From NCBI GenBank assembly GCA_028825045.1, contig JAPKAY010000035.1, positions 1-39,895 of the forward strand: 39,895 nt of DNA, given 5' to 3'. Below are positions 16,817 through 26,700 of this stretch, in pieces. The stretch comes from Halioglobus sp. Its GTDB lineage: Bacteria; Pseudomonadota; Gammaproteobacteria; Pseudomonadales; Halieaceae. The notes below the pieces were generated by a model, which worked only from the letters and a program-made list of their open reading frames with translations, was not told where the DNA came from and searched no databases. A program made the translations under genes and the position numbers. The stretch's first letter is position 1. Each line of letters starts with the position of its first letter.

Positions 16817-17782
16817 GTGCAAATTGTACTAATTTTGGTTGTGTACCTGTTTGTTATTCCCGCTTTCGCGGCATCACAGGAGCCTCGCCAACTTCAATTT
16901 ACCTATGAGTTATTGCCACAGGATTTCCCTTCTGATGAAGCGGTGGACATCTATATTCCGCTGCCCGCGCAAAATGACGGACAGCGAGTCAGAGTCGAGT
17001 CGCTGCAGTCTTTTGTGCCGGCAACCCTTGGGGAAGATAACGTTCATGGAAATACCTTCCTGCATCTACGCCGGCCGGCGAACAGCAATACGCCCCTCAC
17101 TGCAACGCTGAGTTGGACAATAGATCGCGATGTCGCAGAGGCCAGCGGTGCGAGTGAGCTTGCTGCGGCTGAAAGAGAGCAGTATCTGGCACCGAACGCA
17201 TTGGTGCCGGTGGATCACGAAATACTTCAGCCTATACTGGCGGAGATTCATCAACGGCGCGTCGATGATTCGCCTGCCGCTACTGCGAGAGCAATTTACG
17301 ATTGGGTAGTAGACAATGTCGAGTATAAAAAGGTCGGTACCGGTTGGGGCAATGGCGATACTTTTTGGGCATGTAATGAACGCTACGGAAATTGCACAGA
17401 CTTCCATGCGCTATTTATTTCACTCGCACGTTCCGAAGGCATCCCGGCCCGTTTTGAAATTGGGTTTCCAATTCCACAGGACCGTGAAGCGGGGGAGATT
17501 GGTGGATATCATTGCTGGGTTCAGTTTTATCTACCAGAGCGAGGATGGGTTCCCATCGATGCTTCTGAAGCTGCCAAAAACCCTGAGCTCCGCGACAAAT
17601 TATATGGCGGGCAGCCAGCAGATCGGATTCTATTCACCACCGGTCGTGACTTAATAGTGTCAGAGGTCAGCGGCAAGGCGCCGTTGAACTACTTCATTTA
17701 TCCCTACGTCGAGGTTGGGGGCAAGCCTTGGAAAGGGACCATGCCGACCCGGTTTTCATTCGTAGAGCTTTCGTCTTCTTAG
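16817..17782 (+). CDS. Exported transglutaminase-like cysteine protease family protein
   Basis: The 321-aa product starts at GTG 16817 with AAAGGAC at 16804-16810. An N-terminal hydrophobic signal segment ends in PAFAAS (15-20), so it is probably periplasmic. A beta-rich N-terminal region precedes a transglutaminase core with the full catalytic triad in order: Cys193 (YGNCTDFH), His232 (GYHCWVQF) and Asp248 (PIDASEA). Bacterial members are mostly peptidases or amidases rather than protein cross-linkers. The neighbours give no clear target. Confidence 0.85.
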   Translation: MQIVLILVVYLFVIPAFAASQEPRQLQFTYELLPQDFPSDEAVDIYIPLPAQNDGQRVRVESLQSFVPATLGEDNVHGNTFLHLRRPANSNTPLTATLSWTIDRDVAEASGASELAAAEREQYLAPNALVPVDHEILQPILAEIHQRRVDDSPAATARAIYDWVVDNVEYKKVGTGWGNGDTFWACNERYGNCTDFHALFISLARSEGIPARFEIGFPIPQDREAGEIGGYHCWVQFYLPERGWVPIDASEAAKNPELRDKLYGGQPADRILFTTGRDLIVSEVSGKAPLNYFIYPYVEVGGKPWKGTMPTRFSFVELSSS

Positions 17783-17819
17783 CGAAGGTGTTGTTAGCAC
17801 AGCGACCCCTGTATAGACA

Positions 17820-18386
17820 TCAGGTCCACACTACGGGCAGGCCACTGAGCCAGGGGTGCAGATAGACCATCACCGTAACAGTAACAGTAGCGATAATTAC
17901 ATTTACCATTTCTGTGCTCCAGTCTGGAGCATCCTCCTTGACCCAGGCACCTTCGCGCTTGTTAATGGCGATAATCTCTATAACAGCCCAGAGAGTTAAC
18001 CCAGAAAATAGCATCACAGAGCGATTATCACCGTTCATCAGCAGGTGGCTGATGCCCCACAGCGCCACCCCTGAAAGCTGAGGGTGACGGATGAAGCGTC
18101 GGAGTCTGGACTTTCGTGAACTCACCGCAAGGAGCAAAAATGCAAATAGCACCAGCCCTAGCGCAAATTCATGTAAAACGTCTGGAGGCATATAAATGAC
18201 CTCTGGAATCGCACTGCGCCAGCCAAATATTATGAGTGCAAAAGAGCCCAGCAGCGCTAACGAGAATATGCCTTTGTAGCCCCCTTCGCCCATCCGCTTT
18301 ATAGCGTTGGCTTTGCTATTGGGTGCCATAGAGGGGACAAAATGGACGAGTGCGAAAATCAGGATGCCCAGTGTGAGCAGCGTCAT
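17820..18386 (-). CDS. NnrU-family integral membrane protein
   Basis: The 188-aa product has about five or six membrane helices. It has the NnrU features FALVHFVPS near the N-terminus and HPQLSGVALWGISHLLMNGD in the middle, with paired His residues. The family was named from a denitrification cluster and is related to isoprenylcysteine methyltransferase/NnrU membrane folds; its biochemical role is uncertain. No denitrification genes are present here. It is convergent with the transglutaminase-like gene. Confidence 0.87.
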   Translation of the reverse strand: MTLLTLGILIFALVHFVPSMAPNSKANAIKRMGEGGYKGIFSLALLGSFALIIFGWRSAIPEVIYMPPDVLHEFALGLVLFAFLLLAVSSRKSRLRRFIRHPQLSGVALWGISHLLMNGDNRSVMLFSGLTLWAVIEIIAINKREGAWVKEDAPDWSTEMVNVIIATVTVTVMVYLHPWLSGLPVVWT

Positions 18387-18580
18387 GCTTGTAATCCTTA
18401 GGGGTCAGTGAAAGATCGCCCAAGCATAGCAGTCTGTTATTTGAACACCACATTTGGCGACCATTGGCGGTGAATTTGACTGCCCCTAGACCACATTCGT
18501 AGCGACCACACCCGCAAACTGACCCGCACAGGTTAGCTGAATTCGTAGCCTGGGAGACCTGGCTCCGTTAAGATTGTGCC

Positions 18581-21151
18581 ATGTATGCCGACGAAGTCAG
18601 CCATCTTCCTATCTACGAGGTTCTCTACCAGCTAAAGCTGCGCATGAACGTGGTAAATGAGGTGGTATTGCAAGCAGCGCCTGGTGCGGGGAAAACCACA
18701 GTAGTGCCCCTGGCATTGCTGGATCAGGACTGGCTGGGCAAGCGTAAAATCCTGGTGCTGGAGCCGCGGCGAATGGCCGCAAGGGCGGCAGCGGCAAGAA
18801 TGTCCTACCTATTGGGAGAGCCCCTGGGCCAAACTGTCGGGTATCGAATACGCATGGAAAGCTGCGTGAGCGACAATACCCGCATAGAGGTGATTACTGA
18901 GGGAATTCTCACCCAACAGCTGCAGAGGGATCCGGGGCTGGAGAAGGTTGGACTGGTCATTTTCGATGAATTCCATGAGCGAAACCTGGATTCCGATTTG
19001 TGCTTGGCGCTCTCGCTTCATGGTCGCAACCTGTTTCGGGAAGGGCCGCCCTTAAAGTTGTTGGTAATGTCAGCGACCCTCGATGGCGAGGCGGTCTCGA
19101 AGCTGCTGGGCGACGCGCCAGTGATTCGCTCCAGTGGCCGTCAGTTTCCGGTTGAAACACGCTACGGCGAACCCCACCAAATACAAGACTCGATCACCGC
19201 TCCTACGGTCAGGGCTGTGTTGGCGGCTCTTCGAGATCAAACCGGGAGTATTCTTGTTTTTTTACCGGGCCACCGGGAAATTAGCACTGTAGCGCGGAGT
19301 CTGGCGGCATCTCTCAAGGGCCATCATGAGCAGCGGATTCAGATCGCACCCTTGTACGGCGGTCTGTCACTGGATCGGCAGCAGCAGGCCGTTATGCCTG
19401 CTCCCGAGGGCGAGCGGAAGGTCGTGCTGTCCACCAACCTGGCTGAAACCAGCCTGACCATCGAGGGAATATCCGTCGTGGTAGATTCCGGTCTGGTTCG
19501 GGAGGCAATATTCGATGCGGCCAAAGGGATGACTCGCCTGACAACCCGCCGAATATCCCGTGCATCTGCTGAACAGCGACAGGGTAGAGCAGGGCGGCAG
19601 GGCCCCGGTCATTGTTACCGGCTGTGGAGCGAACAGCAGCAGCGGCGTCTGGTCGCCCACACTACACCAGAGATACTACAAGCTGATTTGGCTCCAATGG
19701 CCCTGCAACTATTATCCTGGGGTGTTGAGGACGTCACTGAATTGCGCTGGCTGGATCCACCTCCCGCCGTGCCTTTCGAGCAAGCGATTTCTGTGCTGGA
19801 GCGATGCGGGGCTGCCTTCAGAAACAATACCGGCCGTGCTCAGCTCTCCCCCCATGGGGTGCGCCTGGCGCAGATGCCCCTGCATCCACGTCTGGCTCAT
19901 ATGTTGTTGGTGGGTTGTGATATCCACGCCACCGAAACCGCCTGTTTGTTGGCAGCAATTCTATCTGAGCGAAATCCGTTGGCAGATCGGGGGGTCGATG
20001 TTGTCACCACGGTAGCGGTGCTAATGGGTGAGAGCCGCTGTCCGCCGCAGCTACAAAGCTGGTTCAAGCGGGTCTGGCAACAGACTCGTCGTTACGCTGC
20101 ATTGGCGAGTGACATTCATAAGCCGCGCAAGTTTGCCATCGACGTGGAGCAACCGGACGTCATTGGGGTGCTGCTTGCCAGTGCCTATCCAGACCGGATA
20201 GCGCGATTGCGCACGGAGGGTCACGACGGTCATTATCAGCTAAGCAATGGTCGCAGTGCGCAGCTGCCAAAAAGTGACAATCTTAAGGGTGCTGAGTGGC
20301 TGGCGGTGGCTGACCTAGGCGGGCAGGTAGGCGAGCCTGTGGATCGAATATACAGCGCTAGTGCGTTGAACCCGAATAGCTTCCGTGAAATTCTCTCGTT
20401 TCTCGTCAGTGAAGATGAGCACGTCGAGTGGGATTATCGTAAAGAACGATTTCTTGCGGAAAAGCGCAGATCGGTTGGCAGTATTCTCTTGTCGACCGAT
20501 AGCCTGGATCATGTCTCCGACGAGGCACGCGCTGAGGCACTGTTACACGTGGTGCGCAAGAAGGGACTAAAACTAATTCCCTGGAGCAAGAATCTGACCC
20601 AGTGGCGTGCCAGAATCATGCTGTTAAATCGCTCTGCTCCTGACACTCAATCCAATCCCTGGCCGGATTTGTCAGATACAGGCCTTCTGGAGACGCTCGA
20701 AACCTGGTTGCTGCCCTTTCTCGGCCAGGTGACACGTATTGAAGATTTCCAGAAGCTGGATCTCAAGCCAATGTTACGCGGATTGCTAACTTGGCCATTG
20801 CCCCTTGAGATGGAACGCATGGCACCGGAGCGATGGGCCGCGCCCTCAGGCTCCAGCGTTGAGATAGATTACAGTCAGGATCCACCGGTATTGGCGGTCA
20901 AGTTACAGGAAATGTTTGGCTGTGAAGAGACACCGACCATTGCAGATGGCCGCATTACCCTTGTGCTACACCTGTTGTCGCCATCGCAGCGCCCCCTGCA
21001 GATAACGCAGGACCTCGCGGGTTTTTGGCGGACTGGTTATCAGGAGGTGAAACGCGAAATGAAGGGGCGCTATCCAAAACACCCCTGGCCAGATGATCCT
21101 TTGCGAGCTACGGCTACACGCCACACCAAAAAACGCGCGGGCATTAATTGA
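18581..21151 (+). CDS. hrpB: ATP-dependent RNA helicase HrpB
   Basis: A DEAH-type (here DEFH) helicase of 856 aa, normal for HrpB. It has Walker A APGAGKTT (33-40), DEFH (129-132), motif III SATLDG (about 164-169) and motif VI QGRAGRQGPG, followed by the HA2/winged and HrpB C-terminal domains. The cellular role in most species is unclear; RNA remodelling or decay is suspected. ATG 18581 has no strong Shine-Dalgarno. The 194-base upstream gap to the divergent nnrU-like gene shows no convincing promoter. The 3' end overlaps the DUF3501 gene by 8 bases. Confidence 0.94.
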   Translation: MYADEVSHLPIYEVLYQLKLRMNVVNEVVLQAAPGAGKTTVVPLALLDQDWLGKRKILVLEPRRMAARAAAARMSYLLGEPLGQTVGYRIRMESCVSDNTRIEVITEGILTQQLQRDPGLEKVGLVIFDEFHERNLDSDLCLALSLHGRNLFREGPPLKLLVMSATLDGEAVSKLLGDAPVIRSSGRQFPVETRYGEPHQIQDSITAPTVRAVLAALRDQTGSILVFLPGHREISTVARSLAASLKGHHEQRIQIAPLYGGLSLDRQQQAVMPAPEGERKVVLSTNLAETSLTIEGISVVVDSGLVREAIFDAAKGMTRLTTRRISRASAEQRQGRAGRQGPGHCYRLWSEQQQRRLVAHTTPEILQADLAPMALQLLSWGVEDVTELRWLDPPPAVPFEQAISVLERCGAAFRNNTGRAQLSPHGVRLAQMPLHPRLAHMLLVGCDIHATETACLLAAILSERNPLADRGVDVVTTVAVLMGESRCPPQLQSWFKRVWQQTRRYAALASDIHKPRKFAIDVEQPDVIGVLLASAYPDRIARLRTEGHDGHYQLSNGRSAQLPKSDNLKGAEWLAVADLGGQVGEPVDRIYSASALNPNSFREILSFLVSEDEHVEWDYRKERFLAEKRRSVGSILLSTDSLDHVSDEARAEALLHVVRKKGLKLIPWSKNLTQWRARIMLLNRSAPDTQSNPWPDLSDTGLLETLETWLLPFLGQVTRIEDFQKLDLKPMLRGLLTWPLPLEMERMAPERWAAPSGSSVEIDYSQDPPVLAVKLQEMFGCEETPTIADGRITLVLHLLSPSQRPLQITQDLAGFWRTGYQEVKREMKGRYPKHPWPDDPLRATATRHTKKRAGIN

Positions 21152-21743
21152 TAGCGTTCTTCTGCAGGTCCGCTGCCAATGAGTCTCTAATGTCGGCTGA
21201 CAGTTGCTCACCTGCAATCGAGTAGGCAGCGTGCTCTATCCCGGCGCTGATGCAGGCGCCCGCGTGAACGGCAGCGATCATCACAGGCGTTAGTTCAAAA
21301 CGCAAAAAATGCACCGAAGACGTCTTGAGAGCATTATCCCTCTCCAGGTCTTCGTCGGCAAAGGGGTAGACCCGTTCGCAATCCTCTACCTGAACCCATA
21401 TTTTGTTTTCTACGCCAATAAGAAGGGCCAGTTGTCGGCCTCTCTCATCGGGATCCTCGTATTCGATCATGAACGTAGCTTTCCAGTTGTGACCGTCGGG
21501 AATCAACGGGTTGTAAGCGTCCAGTTCTTCGGTGATGGCGGGAGCCTCGAACAGTTTTTCGATGCGTAGCATTTCCTGAACCTGGTACTTGATTGTGAGG
21601 GAATCCTCAAAATAGAGTCTGGCGTGATCGCCAAGCGGCACTTGCCGGTTCTTCTTGTGGGCCATTACTTTGGCCCGAAAGCTGGGCCTCTGTTCTGAGT
21701 ATTCTTCCAAAGACCACAGATCAGCGCGCGAAAGTGCGGACAT
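21144..21743 (-). CDS. DUF3501 family protein
   Basis: The 199-aa protein opens SALSRADLWSLEEYSEQRP and continues with LGDHARLYFEDSLTIKYQVQEMLR, which I recognise as DUF3501. No catalytic motif is known. It lacks a signal peptide and helices, so it is probably cytosolic. The start is set at ATG 21743 by a perfect AGGAGG (21749-21754, minus strand) five bases upstream, rather than the earlier in-frame ATG at 21767. It lies 13 bases after the Fe-S protein. The recurring genomic trio DUF3501 / Fe-S protein / rubrerythrin suggests a joint redox role, not yet assigned. Confidence 0.85.
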   Translation of the reverse strand: MSALSRADLWSLEEYSEQRPSFRAKVMAHKKNRQVPLGDHARLYFEDSLTIKYQVQEMLRIEKLFEAPAITEELDAYNPLIPDGHNWKATFMIEYEDPDERGRQLALLIGVENKIWVQVEDCERVYPFADEDLERDNALKTSSVHFLRFELTPVMIAAVHAGACISAGIEHAAYSIAGEQLSADIRDSLAADLQKNAIN

Positions 21744-21756
21744 TAAAACCTCCTGA

Positions 21757-23079
21757 CTAAAGTCCATAGGCCATGCGCAACAGCGTCATGGGGTGTTCTG
21801 GTTTGTCAACTTTTTCCGCCAGATTGGCGATGTGAGTAGCGGCCATGGGGCAATCGCTCATAAAGTAATCCGGCTCTTGCTGATCTACTTTGCGGACGAC
21901 TGGCCGCGCAATTTTGACTGATTTTGCGTGTGTTTCTTTTTTGACTGCGTAGGTGCCATCATGTCCGGAACAGCGTTCCAGCGCAGTGACTTGCGTATCG
22001 GGCACCAGGTTGAGTACGTCACGGGTTTTCAGCCCAATATTCTGAACTCGCTGATGGCAGGCGACCTGGTATGCGATGTCGCCCAGTGCATTTGGAAACT
22101 GTGTGTTTAATGCATCACCCCTATGGCGCATCCACAGATATTCAAAGGGGTCAAAGAATGCCGCCTGCACTTTCTTTACATCCTCATCGTGGGGATAAAG
22201 CAGCGGTAGTTCCTGCTTATACATCAAGACGCAGGATGGAATTGGAGCGGTAAGATCGTAGCCTTGATCAACCAACTTAGCTAGTACCGGAATATTCGCT
22301 TCCTTCAGACGAGCGACTGATTCGAGGTCCCCCAGTTCCAACTTTGGCATGCCGCAGCACTTCTCTCGAGGCACCAAATCTATGTGAATGTCATTGTGTT
22401 GAAAAACCTTCACAAAATCGGTACCAATGTCAGGGCTGTTGTAGTTACCGTAACAAGTAGCGTAAAGCGCCAGTTTCCCGGTGGTTCCTCCAATGACTTT
22501 GGGGTCTAACTCTCGAAGTAGCGGTTTAACTTGTTTGCGGAGAGTTTTGCTGTGGAATTTCGGAATGGGTGCCTCGTGATGGATGCCGGCGGTAGATTCC
22601 AGCACCTTGCGAAATCCCGCGTTGTTGTTCAATGCGTTGACCGTGATATCCACCAAGGGTATCGAGGTCATACTGAACACTGCATCGGTGCTCGTGAGCA
22701 CACGGTCCCTTAGTTTGGCGCCTTCCTCTTTAAACTTTACCGCCTTGGCCCGCAGCATCAGGTGCGGGAAATCCACATTCCATTCATGTGGTGGGACGTA
22801 GGGACACTTGGTCATGTAACACAGGTCACAGAGGTAGCACTGGTCTACCACTTTGTTGTAATCGGCCTTGTCGATGCCATCGACCTCCAGGGTGGGGGAC
22901 TCGTCCACCAGGTCAAATAGCGTCGGAAAGGAATCACAGAGACTGACACAGCGACGGCAGCCGTGGCAGATGTCATAGACCCGCTCCAATTCCTGCTCCA
23001 GGCTTTTTTTGTCCCAAAAGTCATCCGACTGCCAGTCTATAGGGTGGCGCGTTGGCGCCTCCAGACTTCCTTCTTTCAC
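21757..23079 (-). CDS. Fe-S oxidoreductase, heterodisulfide reductase / GlpC-like
   Basis: The 440-aa protein has two N-terminal [4Fe-4S] motifs: C38-x2-C41-x2-C44-x3-C48 and C81-x2-C84-x2-C87-x4-C92-P, the second with one extra residue. Two CCG-type domains follow. The first keeps the double cysteine (REKCCGMPKLE); the second has CSG in its place (LERCSGHDG). It probably passes electrons between a quinone or flavoprotein donor and the neighbouring rubrerythrin, by analogy with GlpC and HdrB/D. That partner relation is inferred from the operon. A strong hairpin lies between it and rubrerythrin. Confidence 0.88.
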   Translation of the reverse strand: MKEGSLEAPTRHPIDWQSDDFWDKKSLEQELERVYDICHGCRRCVSLCDSFPTLFDLVDESPTLEVDGIDKADYNKVVDQCYLCDLCYMTKCPYVPPHEWNVDFPHLMLRAKAVKFKEEGAKLRDRVLTSTDAVFSMTSIPLVDITVNALNNNAGFRKVLESTAGIHHEAPIPKFHSKTLRKQVKPLLRELDPKVIGGTTGKLALYATCYGNYNSPDIGTDFVKVFQHNDIHIDLVPREKCCGMPKLELGDLESVARLKEANIPVLAKLVDQGYDLTAPIPSCVLMYKQELPLLYPHDEDVKKVQAAFFDPFEYLWMRHRGDALNTQFPNALGDIAYQVACHQRVQNIGLKTRDVLNLVPDTQVTALERCSGHDGTYAVKKETHAKSVKIARPVVRKVDQQEPDYFMSDCPMAATHIANLAEKVDKPEHPMTLLRMAYGL

Positions 23080-23113
23080 AGTTTTGAGTCTCCGTAGATA
23101 ATTCGGGGAAGGG

Positions 23114-23141
23114 GGTAGGTTAGCCGAGCGGCCAACCTACC
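23114..23141 (-). promoter_or_regulatory. Stable hairpin between rubrerythrin and Fe-S genes
   Basis: GGTAGGTT (23114-23121) and AACCTACC (23134-23141) form a perfect 8-bp stem, with an inner GCC/GGC. It starts ten bases after the rubrerythrin stop in the mRNA and is not followed by a T-run. It is more likely an mRNA-stabilising or partial-attenuation element than a full terminator. It could let rubrerythrin be made in excess over the downstream proteins. Confidence 0.6.
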
Positions 23142-23151
23142 GGAGGTATGC

Positions 23152-23571
23152 TCAGTCGTCCAAGGTATCCAGCGCTTTCTGAAAACGGTTGGCGTGGCTC
23201 CGTTCGGCTTTGGCCAAAGTTTCCATCCAGTCAGCGATTTCATCGAAGCTTTCGTCTCGAGCGGTTTTCGCCATACCCGGGTACATGTCTGTGTACTCGT
23301 GAGTTTCGCCTGCTATAGCGGCCTTCAGGTTGTCTGAAGTAGCGCCGATAGGCAGTCCTGTGGCCGGGTCTCCTGTTTCTTCCAGGTATTCCAGGTGACC
23401 GTGGGCATGTCCCGTTTCACCTTCTGCGGTGGAGCGAAAAACAGCGGCGACATCGTTGTAGCCTTCGACATCCGCCTTCGCGGCAAAGTAGAGATAGCGA
23501 CGGTTGGCCTGTGATTCTCCGGCGAAGGCATCTTTAAGATTTTGTTCGGTCTTGCTGTTCTTTAAGGACAT
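23152..23571 (-). CDS. Rubrerythrin (ferritin-like diiron protein without rubredoxin domain)
   Basis: A cytosolic diiron peroxidase-type protein that reduces H2O2 to water. The 139 aa form only the four-helix diiron domain: E19 in [10 protein letters not shown], the E52-x2-H55 pair in AEGETGHAH, then AGETHEY and [10 protein letters not shown] for the second half. The C-terminal rubredoxin domain of classical rubrerythrin (about 190 aa) is absent, so electrons must come from another protein. The Fe-S gene downstream is the obvious candidate. AGGAGA precedes the ATG. An OxyR-like site and promoter lie upstream, suggesting peroxide induction. Confidence 0.92.
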   Translation of the reverse strand: MSLKNSKTEQNLKDAFAGESQANRRYLYFAAKADVEGYNDVAAVFRSTAEGETGHAHGHLEYLEETGDPATGLPIGATSDNLKAAIAGETHEYTDMYPGMAKTARDESFDEIADWMETLAKAERSHANRFQKALDTLDD

Positions 23572-23621
23572 TATTAAGTCTCCTGGTACGTACGCTTCAT
23601 CACCTTATGCGGTGTGTGCTA

Positions 23622-23650
23622 AAAGTAGCCCAGTGGCCGGTATCTGACAA
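23622..23650 (-). promoter_or_regulatory. Candidate promoter of the rubrerythrin operon
   Basis: On the minus strand TTGTCA (23645-23650) is separated by exactly 17 bases from TACTTT (23622-23627). The -35 matches five of six consensus bases and the -10 only three, as is common for activator-dependent promoters. The OxyR-like site abuts the -35. Confidence 0.55.
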
Positions 23651-23687
23651 ATCAATTAAGGCTAATAGGTTGATAGAGTTTATCTAT
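23651..23687 (-). promoter_or_regulatory. Putative OxyR binding site upstream of rubrerythrin
   Basis: The 37 bases fit the OxyR layout ATAGntnnnanCTAT - 7 - ATAGntnnnanCTAT. The half distal to the gene, ATAGAGTTTATCTAT (23673-23687), matches nine of ten specified bases. The half next to the -35, ATCAATTAAGGCTAA (23651-23665), matches six of ten. Spacing is exactly seven. The site directly touches the -35 box, the position where OxyR activates. No oxyR gene is in the window. Confidence 0.55.
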
Positions 23688-23725
23688 TTATAAGAAGCCG
23701 CATTTACTGACCCATTTGGCGGGAG

Positions 23726-26700
23726 TTAGCGTGCGTGTTTCTTGCTGCGGCGCGCCTGGCGACTGATATCCTCGAGTACCAAACAGAGGCAAGGTACGAG
23801 GAATAGCGTGATTAGGGTGCCGAACAGGACGCCAAAGCCCAGTGATACCGCCATGGGCTTGAACAGGGACGTGGAGATCGTAGTATCTGTCATCATGGGT
23901 ACAAGCCCGACGAAGGTGGTGATACTGGTCAAAATAATGGGTCGGAACCGTACACTGCCTGCATGGGCCACTACCGTTTCAAGGCTGCTGTCATCAGTGC
24001 GTTGCTTATTGATGTAATCGACAAGGACCAGGCTGGAGTTCACTACCACGCCTGAAAGAGCAACGATGCCCAAGAGGGAGAAAAACACCAGATCCATGTC
24101 GAGTATGTAGTGGCCGATAATCGCGCCGACGACACCAAACGGAATCACGCTCATTATAATTAGCGGTTGGAAATAGGATTTGAGTGGAATAGCAAGCAGG
24201 GCGTAGATAACCAGTAACGCCAGCAGAGCACTACTGAAAAGGGCGTCCATGGACTCACTGCGCTCCTCGGCTTCACCCGATAGAGCGTAGCTTACACCCG
24301 GATGACGCGCCAGAATCTCAGGAAGAACAATGTTTTGCATATGGCTGATGATAGCTTCCGGTGTTGTTACCGTTCGATTGACATCTGCTGTTACGGTGAC
24401 CACTCGCTGCCCATCGACGCGCCGAATAGTTGTGTAGCCCCGTCCCAGGGTAGCTTTGGCGACACTGCTAAAAGGCACCTCCACGCCCTGGGCGGTCCGT
24501 ATCCGCATGCCCTCGAGATCGCCGAGTGAGCGACGCTCGTTAGCAGGGTAACGTACCATGACCCTGATATCGTCCTTGCCGCGCTGGATACGTTGGGCCT
24601 CATAGCCGTAAAATGCCTGCCTGATCTGTTGGCCGAGGTCGTTGAGCGTAAGTCCCAGGTTGCGTGCGTCCGGTAATAACGTGAGTTGTACTTCCTGTTT
24701 GCCTCCACGAAAAGAATCGCTGACGTCCATAACACCATTGAATGTTTGCAGTGCCACGCGCAGTTCCGCGGCTGAGGTCCTTAAGGCATCAAAATTTTTG
24801 CCATACAGTTCAATGGAGACTGCCTTGCCGAAACCAAAAGACTCGGAAGTAAACCCAAGCTCTACCGCATCAGGGATGCTTCCGGTGAGTTCCCGCCAGC
24901 GATTGGCGTAATTACTGGTCGATATGCCCGAGTAATTTCGCGGCAAATTGAGTTCGATTCCAACTTCCGCGAGATTGCTCGCCGATACGGCTCTACCACT
25001 AATGCTGCCCTTGGCGATGAAGGCCCCGATGCTACTAATGACATGGGCAATCTTGCTGGGCGCGCCTTCTGCCAACTCCGCATCCAGTTCCAGGCGCAAC
25101 CTCTCAGCCGCAGCCTCAATACGTTCTACCGCGTGGGAGGTACTTTCGATAGGTGTGCCTTCCGGCATGGTCAATGTGGCATAGAGATGGGTGCCTTCAA
25201 CAGCGGGGAAAAATTGAAACTGCATACGCCCGCTGGCAAACATGGATAGCGTGATTGCCAGAACCACGATACCGCCTGCGATTGTCAGATAACGCCATTC
25301 CAGCGCCCGAGTGACTGCAGGAAGATAATATTGGGTCGCGAGCACTCTCAGTGAACTTGAAATTCGATCCTGCAAGGCGAGCCAGCGATTAATGATGCCA
25401 TTTTTACCACGCGCTCTTTCAACGGAGCGGTGTGCAAGGTGAGAGGGCAGGATTAACTGCGACTCGATGACGCTAAACACCAGTGCGGCAATCACAGTGT
25501 ATCCCAGCGGCTTGTAGAAACCGCCCATTGGGCCGGGAATGCTCAGTACCGGAATGAACGTCGCCATGGTGGTTAAAACCCCGAATATCACCGGCAGTGA
25601 AACATCCAGGGTGCCATTCTTGGCCGCTTCCAACGGTGTACTTCCGCCCTGCTCCAGCGCGTAAACGCGTTCACCGACGACGATGGCATCGTCCACCAGG
25701 ATGCCAAGTACCAGTATGAAGCCCATCACTGACACGGTACTGATAGAAATGCCCACCACCGGGAATATCGCCACTGTGCCCAAGAGCGCCACGGGGACCC
25801 CCGCAGCAACCCACAGCGCGAGACGGAAACGCAGAAAGAGAGTGAGTACCAGTAAGACTAGAAACAGACCACTTCGCGCATTTCGCGATAGCGCGGCCAA
25901 TCGGTCCACGAGGTCCTGGGACTCGTCTTGCCAGATGGTGATAGCAATTCCTTCGGGAACTTCACTGCGCGCTTGCTCCAGGTAGGCTTTGACCCGGTCG
26001 GCAATTTCAATGATGTCCTCTTCGCCGACCCGCGATACTTTCAGTGATACAGCCGGATTGCCATCGAAGCGTGCCTGGAGATCACTCTCTTCAAACCCAT
26101 CGACTACATTCGCAATTTCTCCCACAGTGACGCTGGTGCCGTCGGCGCGCGTCAATACAACGATGTCCTCAAATTCTGCGCCGCGGTAGGCCTGTCCTTT
26201 GGTGCGCAGCAGAATTTCGCCCGCGTCTGTTTTGATGGAGCCACCAGGAATATCAATAGAGGAGCTCTCAATGGCCTTGCCAATGGCTGCCAGGGTCAAG
26301 CCATGGCGCCTTAACGTCTGCTCTGATACCTCTATCGAGATTTCGTAGGGGCGCGAGAATTGCAATACCACCTGCGAGACGCCTTGCAAGGCAGCGATAT
26401 CGTCCCGCATGCGCTGGCCGATAATTTTGAGCGTGCGCTCATCTGCGGGGCCGGAGATGGCGATTTCAAATACGGTGGCCAGGATGCTTACTTCAGCGGT
26501 TATCGGCTGCTCGGTTTCCGCTGGAAAGGCGTCAATGGCATCGACTTTACTCTTGATGTTATTTGCGATTTTGGTCTTGTCGACACCCGCCACCAGTTCG
26601 ATACTCACCGAGCAGAATCCCTCTGAGGCCTGCGAGGTTACTCTGTCGATGCCCTCACTGCCTTCGATGGCTTCCTCTACGCGCACGCAAACGGCTGCCT

